DNA of 64,000 nucleotides from Podocnemis expansa (taxonomy: Eukaryota > Chordata > Testudines > Podocnemididae), in NCBI GenBank assembly GCA_007922195.1, contig ML681995.1, positions 15,861,689 through 15,925,688 of the forward strand. The letters are read 5' to 3'. The translations under genes and the position numbers were made by a program. Every line of letters begins with the position of its first letter. Position 1 is the first letter of the stretch. Below, piece after piece: positions 23,316 through 34,121 of this stretch. A model generated the notes under the pieces. It was given only the letters and a program-made list of their open reading frames with translations. It did no database searches and was not told the DNA's origin.

Positions 23316-23465
23316 TAATGTTTTACATTCCCTTGCATTTATTTTCATTCCATTCTGTAAGGCCCCCTGTCTTCGAAGAATCTGACAAAGTGGGATTTTC
23401 TCCAATGAAAGCTCATGTGAAAAATAAATGTTAGTCTTTAAGTGCCACAGGACTCCTTGTTGTCT
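23316..23465 (+). mobile_element. PLE 3' end, plus arm of the inverted pair
   Basis: It runs from TACATTCCCTTGCATTTATT through GACAAAGTGGGATTTTCTCC to TTAGTCTTTAAGTGCCACAG and ACTCCTTGTTG. It is the complement of the minus arm over about 140 bp. The loop is only about 15-20 bp, so the locus is a long hairpin. Confidence 0.75.
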
Positions 23466-23475
23466 CCCCTCCCAG

Positions 23476-23786
23476 TAATGACTGCACTGATTTTCCTTCA
23501 GGACTTTCGTATAATTCCAAACTTTTTTTTTAAAATATGGGAACAGTGTGAATCTCATGTATTTGCCACTAGGTACATAAATGCAGAAGAGGCTTCTGGA
23601 TCACAAGGCAAAACTCCTCTGAGTTTCCATGGCCTGTTCAAGAAATTCAGGGTGCCTTTTCTATACACAGGTTTTGACACAAGCTGCATAGTGAGCAACA
23701 CGAGCCTGTTTTTTTCCAGAAAGAAAACACAAAGATAGGTGGGAGATACTCAATTTGCTATATGTATTAAAGTAACATCTAGACTA
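23476..23786. other. No recognisable feature
   Basis: The 98-codon ORF that begins at 23442 starts in the PLE tail and runs into unique sequence without a motif. Confidence 0.5.
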
Positions 23787-24008
23787 GGCCCCATTCCAGA
23801 TTGAAGTTCAGTTGTGCTAGGAGCTGTACAAACACAGACACTCTTTTGAAGAGGTTATAATCTAAACAGATGAATAATAGAATATGAACAAAAGTACAAG
23901 GTTACTGTGTCTTAACCAAGGTCACATGTAACCAGTGGCAGAACTAATGATAAAAACTAAATATCCTGAGTCTCATTCCAGTGCTCATTCAATTGTCACA
24001 TAATGCCT
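23787..24008 (-). repeat. tRNA-derived MIR-like SINE, degraded
   Basis: Reading the minus strand from 24008, a tRNA-like head (complement of CCTGAGTCTCATTCCAGTGC) is followed by the core AAGGTCACATGTAACCAGTG in complement and a tail around GGAGCTGTACAAACACAGAC. The order matches the MIR-like SINEs of sauropsids as I recall them. A tail-only relative is at 22145-22290. Confidence 0.5.
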
Positions 24009-25212
24009 CTTCATTTGTGCCCTGCACTCACCAGAAACCTCTCCCTTGTTCTATCTGGAATAATATTATTGGAGGAATGCCTTGTGCATACAAGGCATGT
24101 GTATTTTGGTGGGATTAGGCTACCTTTTCAGTTTGAAGATTGCTGGTGTCATTAGGATATGACCCAATATCTTTTCCATTGACTATACTAGCACTGGATC
24201 AAGCCCTTAGTTCAGAGAAAAAGGAGACTATTTTTACCTTGGGCATCAGTCTTTCAAGTTTGGACTTCAGCAAATATTCGGGGAAAAAAGCATTATCCTT
24301 GGCTTCAATTTCTAAATGAATTTCCTTCAGCTATGTTCTTGCCCTTTTTTGCTTGGCTTTGGATAAACATTTGTGCAGTCAGGTTTTACAGCCATGAATA
24401 TTTGCAGAAGGCATATTTCAGTGTAGCATTCCAAGCAGATTTAAAATTTGCCTGCCTCAGTGTTTCCACCAGCATTGCTTCCATACACATCCGTTTTATA
24501 TCAAAACAATGCCTTCTGATGTGATATCTGACAAATCACATCTCTTCTAAAGGACCTGACTAGTAACTATTCATTTAAAAAAATCCATTTCATCCAGAGT
24601 TCAAATACTTTAAGTGTGTGCATAAAGAAAGAGTGCTGGATTACTCTGAACAACAAATATGTTTAGAATTAAGAAAAGAAAAAAAAAAAAGAGGTCCAAT
24701 GAAACAACTCGTCATGGTGGTGGCCTTCTCCAACATAGGCAGAAACAGGTATGCTTTTGAATCAATAACAAAAACCTAGAAGAAATCCCTACCAAAAAGA
24801 GAACTATGCTGCAAAGACCGTTCTCCCCCCAGGGAGTTTTGTATGAATCTCAGATGACAGATGTTATTCAATCACTTAATGTGCTAGTGGAAGGTGAGGA
24901 GGATGGTGGTGGAACCTGTACAGAACACAGCTCCATCCTGTCTGTAACTAAGCCAGCCAATTCTATGGAAGAGAGCAACATGGTGTCATCTTGCTTGCAA
25001 ATCTGTTTCTTTTTTGTTCTGTCATCCCTTTTTGTTTTTGTTTTGGTTTTGGTTTTGGTTTGGTTTTTTTTGTTTTGTTTCCCAAAGAAATGGCTAGGCC
25101 CCTACCAGGCTGAATTGCCCCTTCAGGTCCCTGGCCTTCCAAATGTTTTGAGCCAGATAAAAAGTTTATGGTTGCTAAGTCTGATCTCAGATTTTTTTAA
25201 AAAATATTTTTA
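24009..25212. other. Gene-free stretch with GGTTTT-rich tract
   Basis: An A-run at about 24680-24691 and a TTTTG/GGTTTT tract at 25020-25075 are simple repeats. The 184-codon ORF at 24806 runs straight through that tract and into the hAT element at 25221, so it is not credible as a gene. Confidence 0.5.
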
Positions 25213-25220
25213 TGCTAGTT

Positions 25221-25567
25221 CAGGTGTCAGCAACATGCGGCTGCAGAGCTGCATGCAGCTCCTTGGCTGCCCCTTTGTGGCTTCAACTCCAGGTCCACCC
25301 CCTGCCACTGGTGGACCCTGCAGGTGGCCTGCTCCTGGCTATGGAGTTCCTAGCCATTAGGGGACCCTGTGGGGGCCTGCTCTGGGTTCTGGGCTCCCCC
25401 TCCTCACTAGAGGACCCTACAGCAGACATCCTAACCCAACTCCATGCTTCCCCCACCAGGAGGTTACACCCATTGCGGCTCTCAAAACACTTGATTATTG
25501 AAAGTTGTTGTTTTGTTTTGTTGTTTTTTGTTTATGGCTCTTTAACCTTTTGGGTTGCCAACCCCTG
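25221..25567. mobile_element. hAT-like element (347 bp)
   Basis: The left end CAGGTGTCAGCAACATGCGG pairs with a right end whose complement is CAGGGGTTGGCAACCC. The 8-bp flanks TGCTAGTT and TGTTAGAT match at six positions. The interior is GC-rich and gives a spurious 132-codon ORF. Confidence 0.7.
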
Positions 25568-26367
25568 TGTTAGATTAACAGTAAATGCAGATTGTTGCAG
25601 CTGTGACTAAAACAATCTGAGGAAAGAAAATGTTGTTTCAGCAAACCTGAATATACTCTGTTGACCAGTCATTGCAAAGGCAAAGCATTGGCCATTTTGC
25701 ATGCTTATTTTTTAGTTACTGGGCAAATGGTGAATTAGCAGCAATGAACTGCTAGATTTTGCTTTCTACTTAACATACAAAAAGAGCTTGTTTGCCTGGA
25801 GTACTGATGTTATCTGACTGAAAAGCTGGTTGGCTCTGTTCCCCTATTCTGATCTGCAGTGATTACAGTAGTGTCTTTGCTACAATGTCACCGTGATCAT
25901 CAGTTCAGGTTTGTGATTACCTTTCAGTGCCAAAGCACACTGTATCTAAGGCTTGACTTCCACTCCATGTCTACACACCATACCACTTACACAGTACTCA
26001 AAAAGGATTTTACTTGAGTGATTTAACAAAAATACTCTTGCTTTCATGCTTCACAAAGAATGAATTGAAAGGCAATGGGAAAACTTGTGCAGAGGTTTAT
26101 TCTACTCTACAAAGTTTGTGACACACATATGAAGGCTAAGATTGTGGAGAAAAAATTGCTCCTGCCTAGTATCCATCTGCACCTCCACACATGGCTCTGT
26201 TAGCTAAACTCCCAATGTAAACACCAACAGAAGAGTACCTATGCCAACAGATGCAAAGTCATTTGGAGAGATGATGTAGCTAAGCAAACAGAAAAGTGCC
26301 TTCTGTTGGCTTACAGTGTCTCCAAAAAGGGATCCAGCTGGTATAGCTATACCAAAAACCTTTGCCT
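25568..26367. other. No gene; possible degraded inverted-repeat element at its right end
   Basis: From about 26130 to 26360, words such as GGTATAGCTATACC and GCCAACAGATGC recall the element at 33854-34121, but no ends can be set. Confidence 0.35.
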
Positions 26368-26715
26368 ACAATACAAATCATAGGTCTGGAAGGGACCTCA
26401 TGAGGTCCTCTAGTCCAACACCCTGCTAAAACCAGACCTACACCCATCAAATCACCCTGTAGAGGGTTTTGTCCTACTGGATCTTAAGTTTCCAAAGATG
26501 GAGATTAAACCAACTCCCTAGGCAGCCCATTCTAGTGCTTAACCACCTACCTAATAAGGTCCCCCCCCCCAATATCCACCCTAGACCTCCCCTGCTGCAA
26601 CTTGAAAACTTTGTTCCTTGTTCTGTCCTCTGTCACCACTGAGAATAGCCTAGCTCCCTCCTCTTTAGAACACCCCTTGAAATAGCTGAAGGCTGAGATC
26701 AAATCCACATTGTCA

Positions 26716-26752
<37 letters not shown>

Positions 26753-26925
26753 NNNNNNNNNNNNNNNNNNNNNNNNNNNNNNNNNNNNNNNNNNNNNNNN
26801 NNNNNNNNNNNNNNNNNNNNNNNNNNNNNNNNNNNNNNNNNNNNNNNNNNNNCGAATCCCCTATTTCCCCCCCTCTTCTAAAACCCCTTCCATTAACTAT
26901 CGGATCTCTAAAAACACACCACCTT

Positions 26926-26965
<40 letters not shown>

Positions 26966-28010
26966 CTAAGCCAAGTTCCTTCAGCCTCTCCTTGTAAGTC
27001 TTGCGTCCCAGGCCCCTAATCATTTTCATTCACCTCTGCTGGACTTTTTCTAATTTGTCCACATTCTTTGTATAGTGGGGAAGCTCAAAACTGGACACAC
27101 TATTCCAGATGTGGCCTCTCCAGGGCCAAACAGAGGGGAGTAATTACATCCCTCACTATTCTGGCAAAGCTCCTGCTGATGCAACCCAATATGCCATTGG
27201 CCTTTTTGGCAACAGGAGCATGTTGTTCACTCGTATCCATCTTCCCATCCACCATAGCCCTTACGTTCTTTTCTACAGAGTTGCTACTTAGCCAGTTGGT
27301 CCCCAGTCTGTAGCGGTACCTTGGATTTTTCCATCCTAAGTGCAGGACTTTGCACTTCTCCCTTGTTGAACCTCAAGAGGTTTCATTTTGCCCAATGCTC
27401 CAATTTATCTAGGTCACCCTGAATCTTATCACTACCTTCCAGTTATCTACCATTCCCCACAGCTTGGTGTCATCCACACATTTACTGAGCATGCATTCTA
27501 TCCCATCATCGAGATCCTTAATGAGGAAGCTGAACAAAATCAGTCCCAGGACTGACCCCTGGAGTACTCTGCTTGTTGTTGGTTGCAAACTAGACAGTCT
27601 CTTTGATACCTACCTGCTGAGCCTGATGATCTAGCTAACTTTCTATCCACCTTACTCCAAAACATACTTCCTTAACTTGCTGTCAAGAATGTTGTGGGAA
27701 ACCATATCAAAATCTCTGCTAAAGTCAAGGTACCTCACATCAGCAGCTATTCATGAATCCACAAAGTCAGTCTTCTCTTCACAGAAGACAATCAGGTTGG
27801 TCAGGCATGATTTGTCTTTGGTTCCTGATCACCCTGTTGTTTTTTTTTTTATCTTCCAAGTGTTTCAGAATGGATTCTTTGGGGACCTGCTCCATGATTT
27901 TTCATGGGATTGAGGTGAGGCTGATTAGTCTGTATCTCTGTGGATCTTCCCTTTTCCCTCTCTCAAAGAAAAAGTTGCCTTTTTTCCAATCATCCAATCC
28001 CTGAGTTCAA
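26368..28010 (-). mobile_element. CR1 LINE, minus strand, ORF2 3' half plus 3' UTR, with assembly gap
   Basis: On the minus strand the element reads from RT coding sequence on the right ([20 protein letters not shown], the decayed FADDTKL motif, near 27460-27530) through MIRGLGRKTYKERLKELGL (27015-26970) and YFKGCSKEEGARLFSVVTED (about 26690-26630). It ends in the CR1 3' UTR with CTTCCAGACCTATGATTTG at 26370. Frameshifts and a large interruption at 26718-26961 (T-runs plus 100 N) break it. The N-terminal ORF2, endonuclease and ORF1 are missing. The FADD second residue is Val (CVDD) in this copy. Confidence 0.85.
26718..26961. other. Assembly gap (100 N) between two T homopolymers
   Basis: T34 at 26718-26751, 100 N at 26753-26852, about 76 bases of anomalous C/T-rich sequence, then T32 ending at 26961. 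The flanking CR1 sequence should be continuous here, so some or all of the block may be an assembly or sequencing artefact. Confidence 0.9.
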
Positions 28011-28269
28011 CAAAACAGATTTCATCTTTGTATGCATTATGTTCACAAGACAATTCATGTTAGTCTGTTGTATTATATAATTTTACTGTGACACCAGGAT
28101 TCATTGGCAGAAGACCTGTTCCTTGAATTTATCTGACCTGAAAAACTCTCACCACTCCACTGAACACCTGTCTGGGTATTCTTTTGTAAAGAATAGCATG
28201 AAGTATCTATGGAAAGCTGATAATTGGTTAATACTCATAATCATTGTGGGATGACCGTCAGGTATTTAT

Positions 28270-28620
28270 TAAGGAACAATGTATTTCTTGTAAAAAAAAA
28301 AAAAAAAAAAAAAAAAACAACCAAGGAGTCCTGTGTCAATTAAAGACTAACAAATGTATTTATCGCATGAGCTTTTGTGGGAGAGTCCCATTCAGGCAAT
28401 AAATACATTTGTTAGTCTTTAATTGCCACAGGACTCCTTAGTTGCTTTTTAAAAGAAATACATTGTTCCTTAAAGACTAACAAATTTATTTATTGCCTGA
28501 ATGGGACTTTCTCCCACAAAAGCTCATGCAATAAATAAATTTGTTAGTCTTTAAGTGCCACAGGACTGTGTTTTGTTTTTTACTGAACTACAGTAACAGG
28601 GACACCCCTTTGGAACTTTC
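28270..28620. mobile_element. PLE 3' ends in multiple inverted copies
   Basis: Four PLE tail pieces alternate in direction: minus (28319-28390), plus (28391-28440), minus (28470-28500) and plus (28501-28612). Flank sequence is inverted with them: TAAGGAACAATGTATTTCTT at 28270-28289 reappears as its complement at 28453-28472. An A26 run at 28292-28317 sits between flank and tail. The last copy ends with CAGTAACAGGGACACCCC, the tail terminus. The locus has at least two nested palindromes. Confidence 0.75.
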
Positions 28621-29564
28621 TATTGAAAGTACACTTTATCGACTTGAAGTAGACATTGGTCACAAGGAAGTACAATCTTGGTGGTGATCCACTCAAGCAA
28701 GAGAGATTTTGTCACCCCCTCTTCTCGGCTGACAAATTAATGCAGCATCCGTTGTGTACCTTTAGTGAATTCCAGTGCATTCAGTGTAAAACCCTCAGAC
28801 ACTTGGAAATGATTGAAACCACTTGGAGGCAAAAGGGAGTATTGTAACAGGCAGGAGATCCAGGCTATGAATTATACAACTCTGTTTAGTAGGGAAAAGC
28901 ACTCTGTATCCATTCACTGAGGGAATCTCTCTAGAAGCAGAGGACTTTCATGAGTGTTTGCAACTATAGATCTTACAAAACCAGCTAGGTCTGCAACAGA
29001 CTGAGTTCTGGTCTAAAACCACACCTCACTAGATAGGAAAGGTCAATATAGATCAGTGTTAGGTAAGCTTCATAATTTTGTTTTGCATTGTTTCCCTCCA
29101 TCTTGCTTCTAGCTAAATCTTTATTTCTTCTTTAACAAACCTACGTTTGTTTTATTGTAAGTGCTCACAACTGCTGTGCTACACAGGAGTGGGGATTTAT
29201 GGTAAAATTGGTACACTGGGGTATGCTGCAGCTTTAGGGAGCAGAGAAGCTAAAACTGCTTCAAGTAGCCATTGTCAGGAGCTTGATGTCACAGGAGAAC
29301 CAGTCACAGGGTCTTGGGGTTTGAGATGCACCAACTATTAACTTGCAAACTTAAGTTAGGGTTAGCATAGCCCAGAGGAGAGTGGCTGAAAGGCTGGTTG
29401 TGATAGGGAACTTTATACCCAGCTACAACAAGGAAGAGCCTCTTGTTGGTAGCCAGGGTACCCACATGGCTCACAGTTCTGGGTGCCTTGAGGCATTAGA
29501 AATAGTGATTTAAGATGAATGTCACTATTGAGTTGTCATCAACCCACAGCACATCTTTCTAGCT
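28621..29564. other. No recognisable feature
   Basis: Unique-looking sequence. ORFs at 28656 and 29147 (63-64 codons) have no motif. Confidence 0.5.
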
Positions 29565-29758
29565 TAGTGGTTTTCAAACTATGGGTCAGGATCCAGTACT
29601 GGGTCACACAACTTCAGGTACTGAGTTACAGCACTCCTGCTATGACCACCAAAAGACTTGACTGCATTGCTGGAAGATATAATTGTTGGGTCATGGGCAT
29701 GAATGATTTTTTTTTTTCTCCAACTGGGTCCTGAGAAGAAAAAGTTTTGAGAATACTG
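29565..29758. mobile_element. hAT-like MITE (194 bp)
   Basis: TAGTGGTTTTCAAACTATGG on the left and the complement of CAGTATTCTCAAAACTTTT on the right are the decayed CAGTGGTTCTCAAACT terminus common in hAT MITEs. I see no clean duplication. Confidence 0.6.
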
Positions 29759-30258
29759 CTACTAACCAAACAAGTTTCCAGTCGATCACCTGTGGCCGTC
29801 TTAGTTTCTTATTATTTCTTCTTCCTCTACAGGAATTAAAGGCTAGATTCTAGTCTGCTGTAAACCAGCAAAACCCCACTGAAACTCAATAACTACTACT
29901 AAATTAACAAACTACAATTTTAAAATGTGAGAGTCTTTGATTTTTGAGGCTAAATCCTGGAAAGGGGATATTTTAATGAACAATGTTAACATCTAAATGA
30001 TCCTGACAAGTTTTAATGGAAGCTTTATTTCAGTAGGAGGAAGGTTATAGGATAAAGTCTCTGGCCACTACTAAAGAGTGGCAACTGTAAATGATAGATT
30101 TACAAAATTATCCATAGATCTCATGTAAGCTATCCAGCCCTGTGTACCATAATTTGACTAGGCGTGTGAGATGTTATGCCCTTTACTATATTTAAGCAAT
30201 TCATATCCAACAGCTTATCTGGGTTTTATCATTAACTTTATTGTAGGGAAACTGTTCA

Positions 30259-30296
<38 letters not shown>

Positions 30297-30303
30297 TACT
30301 GAA
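29759..30303. other. No gene; A32 run
   Basis: AT-rich sequence that ends in a run of about 32 A at 30260-30291, next to the LTR-like element. Confidence 0.5.
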
Positions 30304-31048
30304 TGTTGGTTCCCAACTGTGATGGGAGAAGGAGACACCAGATCCAGTGGTTTTTTAATCAAGAAAAGGGGTTCTTTTATTTAAAATGACAACAGGGAAA
30401 TTTTTTCAATAGGTTATCACAGTGACAACTTAGAGAAAGTTATTTCAAAGCATCAAGTGAGGTAGCAGTCAACAACAAAAACAGCAATTTCAAAATACCT
30501 AGCTGAGGTAGCAAATCTATATAAGTAACAAAATAAAACTGCAAGGCATTTGTAACAAAACTGCAAGGTATTTGTAGGGGGGTTTCTATATACGTACCAT
30601 AACCCAGGTACCACTGACCAGCAGCGTGAACACAAGGGGCATGGTAAGAGACACGACACGAGCCAGCTTTCTTCGGGAGATTCGACCGTCAGAGTGATCA
30701 GTTCCAGCGGGTAACAAGTGAACCTCTGCCTCCCTGCCACTTGGCATCTCCTTTTTTATAGGATTTTTTTAGCTCAGTGTTTCCTGGTTCCCACACTAGG
30801 GGAGGGTTTGTCATATTAGTAGTTCCAATGATTGAGTTAAGTTTATTTTCCAGTTAAGTTTTAAATTCCCAGATGGGTCTCAAATTCCTAGGTGGGACGG
30901 TACCTTTGAGTTATGCTAGTCTGCAGTCTCCCAGATTCCAGGCCAGAGCCCCCTATGCTGTCCATAAGGGTTTTAGTGTGTGCTTGGGAGAGGGTGGCAA
31001 TGGCCTGCCCAGGCAAGTGGCCACAAATTATGCCATTGGGCACGAGCA
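30304..31048 (-). repeat. Probable solo LTR (endogenous-retrovirus-like), minus strand
   Basis: On the minus strand it starts TGCTCGTGCCCAATGG and ends GGTTGGGAACCAACA reading outward, so it has TG...CA ends. A TATAAAAAA box lies at 30752-30760 and an AATAAA signal at 30377-30382, correctly ordered for an LTR. The flanking CTGAA and CTGAG could be a 5-bp duplication with one change. No gag, pol or env sequence adjoins, which fits a solo LTR. Family not identified. A 95-codon ORF inside is not supported. Confidence 0.45.
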
Positions 31049-31729
31049 CTGAGTTGAATCCTCAACTGGTGTAACTCAAGTGAAATCAATTATTGTAAGT
31101 TAAAAGAACTCATTAAGATATATAAAACCAAAAAGCTTTGATACCCTTCGACTGCATGTGAATAGCCTAAGACTGGCTCACCATTCTGAACTTCGTAAGG
31201 ATGCCCATGTAGGCCAAACTGATAATGTGACTAAGCAATAGGTGATTAGCCAATTAATGAGATGATTTAGGTCAGCTGAGGACAGGTCCAGTAAGACATG
31301 AAATGAAAGCCCAAGAAAGCAAAGGAGGTGAGATGTCTCCCTCTGCCCAGAGAGAAGGAAAAAGCCTTCTCAACTGAGGAAACAAGGACTTGTAAAATGG
31401 ATTGTAAATAAAAGCCAAGGCTGTGCATCTACAGTGTGTGGACTGTTTGCAGAAAGATGTCCAGAGTGAAGAAATCCTACCCTGTGACATACCCACATAA
31501 CTTTCAGAATTCTTCAAGTGTTAGAGTACCTACAGAATGCTATCTTGTATATATTGCCTTAGTGAGCTATATGATATTCTCATTGATTGTTTCATGGGCT
31601 AATAGTTTTGTTAAGAAGGACATCCCTATTTTACCTAGCCAAATTGCAATAAATAGTAAGAGGTCTCATTCAAGTCATGAATCAAAAATATTTTTTCTCC
31701 AATTACTCCCTCAGAAGAAGAAAAGCTTA
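31049..31729. other. No recognisable feature
   Basis: Two opposed ORFs (31272-31517 minus, 31436-31780 plus) have no motif and overlap in part. Confidence 0.5.
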
Positions 31730-31870
31730 ATAGATAAAGCACTGCAGTGGGATTCAGGACACCTAGGTTCAGTACTATAGAAATCTGTCTGATCTTCTGC
31801 AAAAGTTAATATGTATCTCTGAGCGGGAGGATACTGATAACATTGCCCAAAATCTGGTGATGGATTATGC
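31730..31870 (+). repeat. tRNA-derived MIR-like SINE, degraded
   Basis: An A-box-like AATAGATAAAGCACTGCAG and a B-box-like AGGTTCAGTACT with the usual spacing mark a tRNA-derived head; the tail is very degraded. It does not fold as an intact tRNA. Confidence 0.45.
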
Positions 31871-32194
31871 CATGTAACTCAAGACATTCCTGGTAGACAT
31901 CAGAAAGCGTCCCTAGCAGCTTTTAAAAGTTGAAATGACTTCTTCCACCTGAAAATATTTATCCCATTATGCCAAAATGAAAAGGCCCTTTCATACTTTG
32001 AAAGAGTGAATATATTGTTGATTTAGTAAAACAGTTGAATTGTCCAATAAAAGAATTCAGATTCTAACTGAACCCCGATAAAAATTCTTGGATCTCTTTC
32101 CTGTGGACTAGACAATTTGTTTTTGCGGTTGGAATTTAGGACAGCCAGGGCATGGGGTTGCATCCCACCTTGGCTAACAGAGCAAGAGCAGTAA

Positions 32195-33040
32195 TAGATG
32201 TAATGGCATAATAGAAATAGGATGAAATGTAATAGTAGAAAGTGCAAGGTCATGCATTTAGAGACTAATAACAAGAACTCTTTCATATAAACTGGGGATG
32301 CATCAGTTGGAAGTAACGGAGAAGGACCTGGTGATATTGGTTGATCACAGGATGATTAAGAACCGCCAGTTTGATGTGGCTGTGAGGAAAAACTAATACA
32401 GTACTTGAGAATGCATCATGAGAGGTAATTCTGGTAGAGAGAGAGAGAGAGAGGTATTAGTACTGTTATACAAGGCACTGGTGAGACCTCATCTGGAGTA
32501 CTGAGGGACCTGAATTGCACACATTTAAGAAGGATAAGTTCTAACTGGAACAGGTGGAGAGAAGGGCTACTAGGATGATCAAAGGAATGGAAAACCTAAT
32601 GAGAAGAGACTCAAAGAACTTGGTTTTGTTCACCTAACAAAAGGGAGGTTGAGAGGAGATGTCATTGCTCTCTAAATACATCACAGCGATAAATGCAAGG
32701 AGGGAGGGGAATTATTTCAGTACCAGTGTGGACACCAGAACTAATGGATATAAACCCTCCATCAGGAAGTTCAGACTTGAAATTAGATGCAGGTCTCTGT
32801 CCATCAGATGAGTGAAGTTGTGGAATAGGCCTCTAAAGGGAGCAGTGGCAGGCAAAAAATTTAGCTGGCTTCAAAACTGAGCTTGTTAAATTCATGGAGG
32901 GAATGGTATAATAGGGCAGCCTACTTTGACAAGTGACTGATGATTTGGCTTCTGCTGGTAGACATGCTAATGGTACAATTGATAGGATGGGTTCTGAGTT
33001 ACTGTGGATAATTCTTCCTGGTTGGGTCACATTTCCATTT
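32195..33040 (+). mobile_element. CR1 LINE, 5'-truncated, ORF2 end plus 3' UTR
   Basis: GCAAGGTCATGCATTTAGAG, GAGAAGGACCTGGTGATATT and GGTGAGACCTCATCTGGAGT are CR1 ORF2 C-terminal landmarks in order. GGAGAGAAGGGCTACTAGG follows, and the 3' UTR runs to about 33040. A GA microsatellite (32436-32453) has expanded inside it. No intact frame remains. Confidence 0.8.
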
Positions 33041-33853
33041 TTGCACGAAGTGTTGCTGGTCTTCAATGGCCAGGGTGTTCTTTCTCATCTCAAAGACAGC
33101 ACCTCTAGCAATGTATTTCAAAACATGCTCAGGCATTGGTTTAATACTAAAAGAGAGGGAAGATGTCCATAATGAATCTCTACCCTTATTTTCTACAGCA
33201 CAAGTTTTTCCAGGCAGTCTCCTACCCTATCTCTGCTTATTTTATAAAATCTAATAAGATTATAGACCAAGACCTGTCTGAAAATGATCAGGATGCATCA
33301 AAGTTTAAAATGAAACATAAAGGCAGATCACAGATTTTCCCTCTAAAGCTGGTTAACTTTTACTTAGTTGCCAGTTATGCCAGCCTACTCCTTGGCTCTG
33401 AGAAGGTAAATTCATGCTGAGGTGTTTTTTTTTTTTTTTTTTGGCTTATTTGAAAAAAATCTGCAAGCCAAGAATGGAGAGAAACTAGAACTGGTTCCTT
33501 GTGTTTCCTGCAATGAATTCACAAGGTGAATTTTCTTTAACAAATAAATATAGAATAGCAATGAACTTAGCATTTGTAGTGCCTTAGGCAAACTGGCAAT
33601 TCTCCACCCCCAAAAAGCCTGCAGCCACATTAAACCATTATTAATAATTTGCTGTCTCTTATATTTTTGTACCCTTTGCTTGCATAGTAGATGGGCTCAT
33701 AGACACAACAATAAGCATGGGTGAGGAAAATCCAGAGGAAGAGGAAAGTAGCAGAACGGAGAAGTAGGGGACAGAAACTTAAAGCAGGAAGTGGAAACAT
33801 ACTGTTGGAACTAGATTGCCACAAGTAATGGAAAATAAATGTATGTTGTGCGG
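33041..33853. other. No recognisable feature
   Basis: T18 at about 33425-33442. Short ORFs at 33066, 33163 and 33412 have no motif. Confidence 0.5.
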
Positions 33854-34121
33854 TTAGGTGTGGTCCACATTAAGAAATTCTGTTGATATAATTACATTAC
33901 CAAAGGGTATGAAAAATCCCCCCCCCCCCCCGAGTAATGCCATTAAACCAACCTAACCCTTAATGTAGACAGTACTTGGTTGATAGAATTTATCCCATCA
34001 ACCTAACTACTGCCTCTCAGGAAGGTGAACTACCTATGCTTGTGGGTTGTCATCTTCACTGAAGTGTTGCAGCAATGTAGCTGTGTTGCTGCAGCATTTT
34101 ATGTGCAGACAAGCCATAAGA
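33854..34121. mobile_element. Inverted-repeat (MITE-type) element, 270 bp
   Basis: The left edge TTAGGTGTGGTCCACATTAA pairs with the complement of the right edge, TTATGGCTTGTCTGCACATA. The interior (TAACCCTTAATGTAGACAG, CCCATCAACCTAACTACTGC, GTAGCTGTGTTGCTGCAGCA) matches a short DNA element I recall as common in turtles and crocodilians. A C-run sits at 33919-33932. TTA/TAA flanks could be a 3-bp duplication, as in PIF/Harbinger elements. Confidence 0.55.

Noticed and set aside
24806..25360. 184-codon ORF with an apparent membrane segment
   Set aside because: The hydrophobic run (FVLVLVLVWF) is the translation of a TTTTGG simple repeat, and the frame continues into a hAT element.
26547..27029. 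160-codon ORF with Lys and X runs
   Set aside because: It reads through T homopolymers and the N gap. Only its two ends are real, and they are CR1 ORF2.
28270..28620. CRISPR-like repeat-spacer array
   Set aside because: The repeats alternate in direction and match Penelope-like 3' tails found elsewhere in the window. The genome is vertebrate.
31730..31800. Possible tRNA gene
   Set aside because: Only A- and B-box-like words are present; there is no acceptor or anticodon stem. It fits a degraded tRNA-derived SINE.
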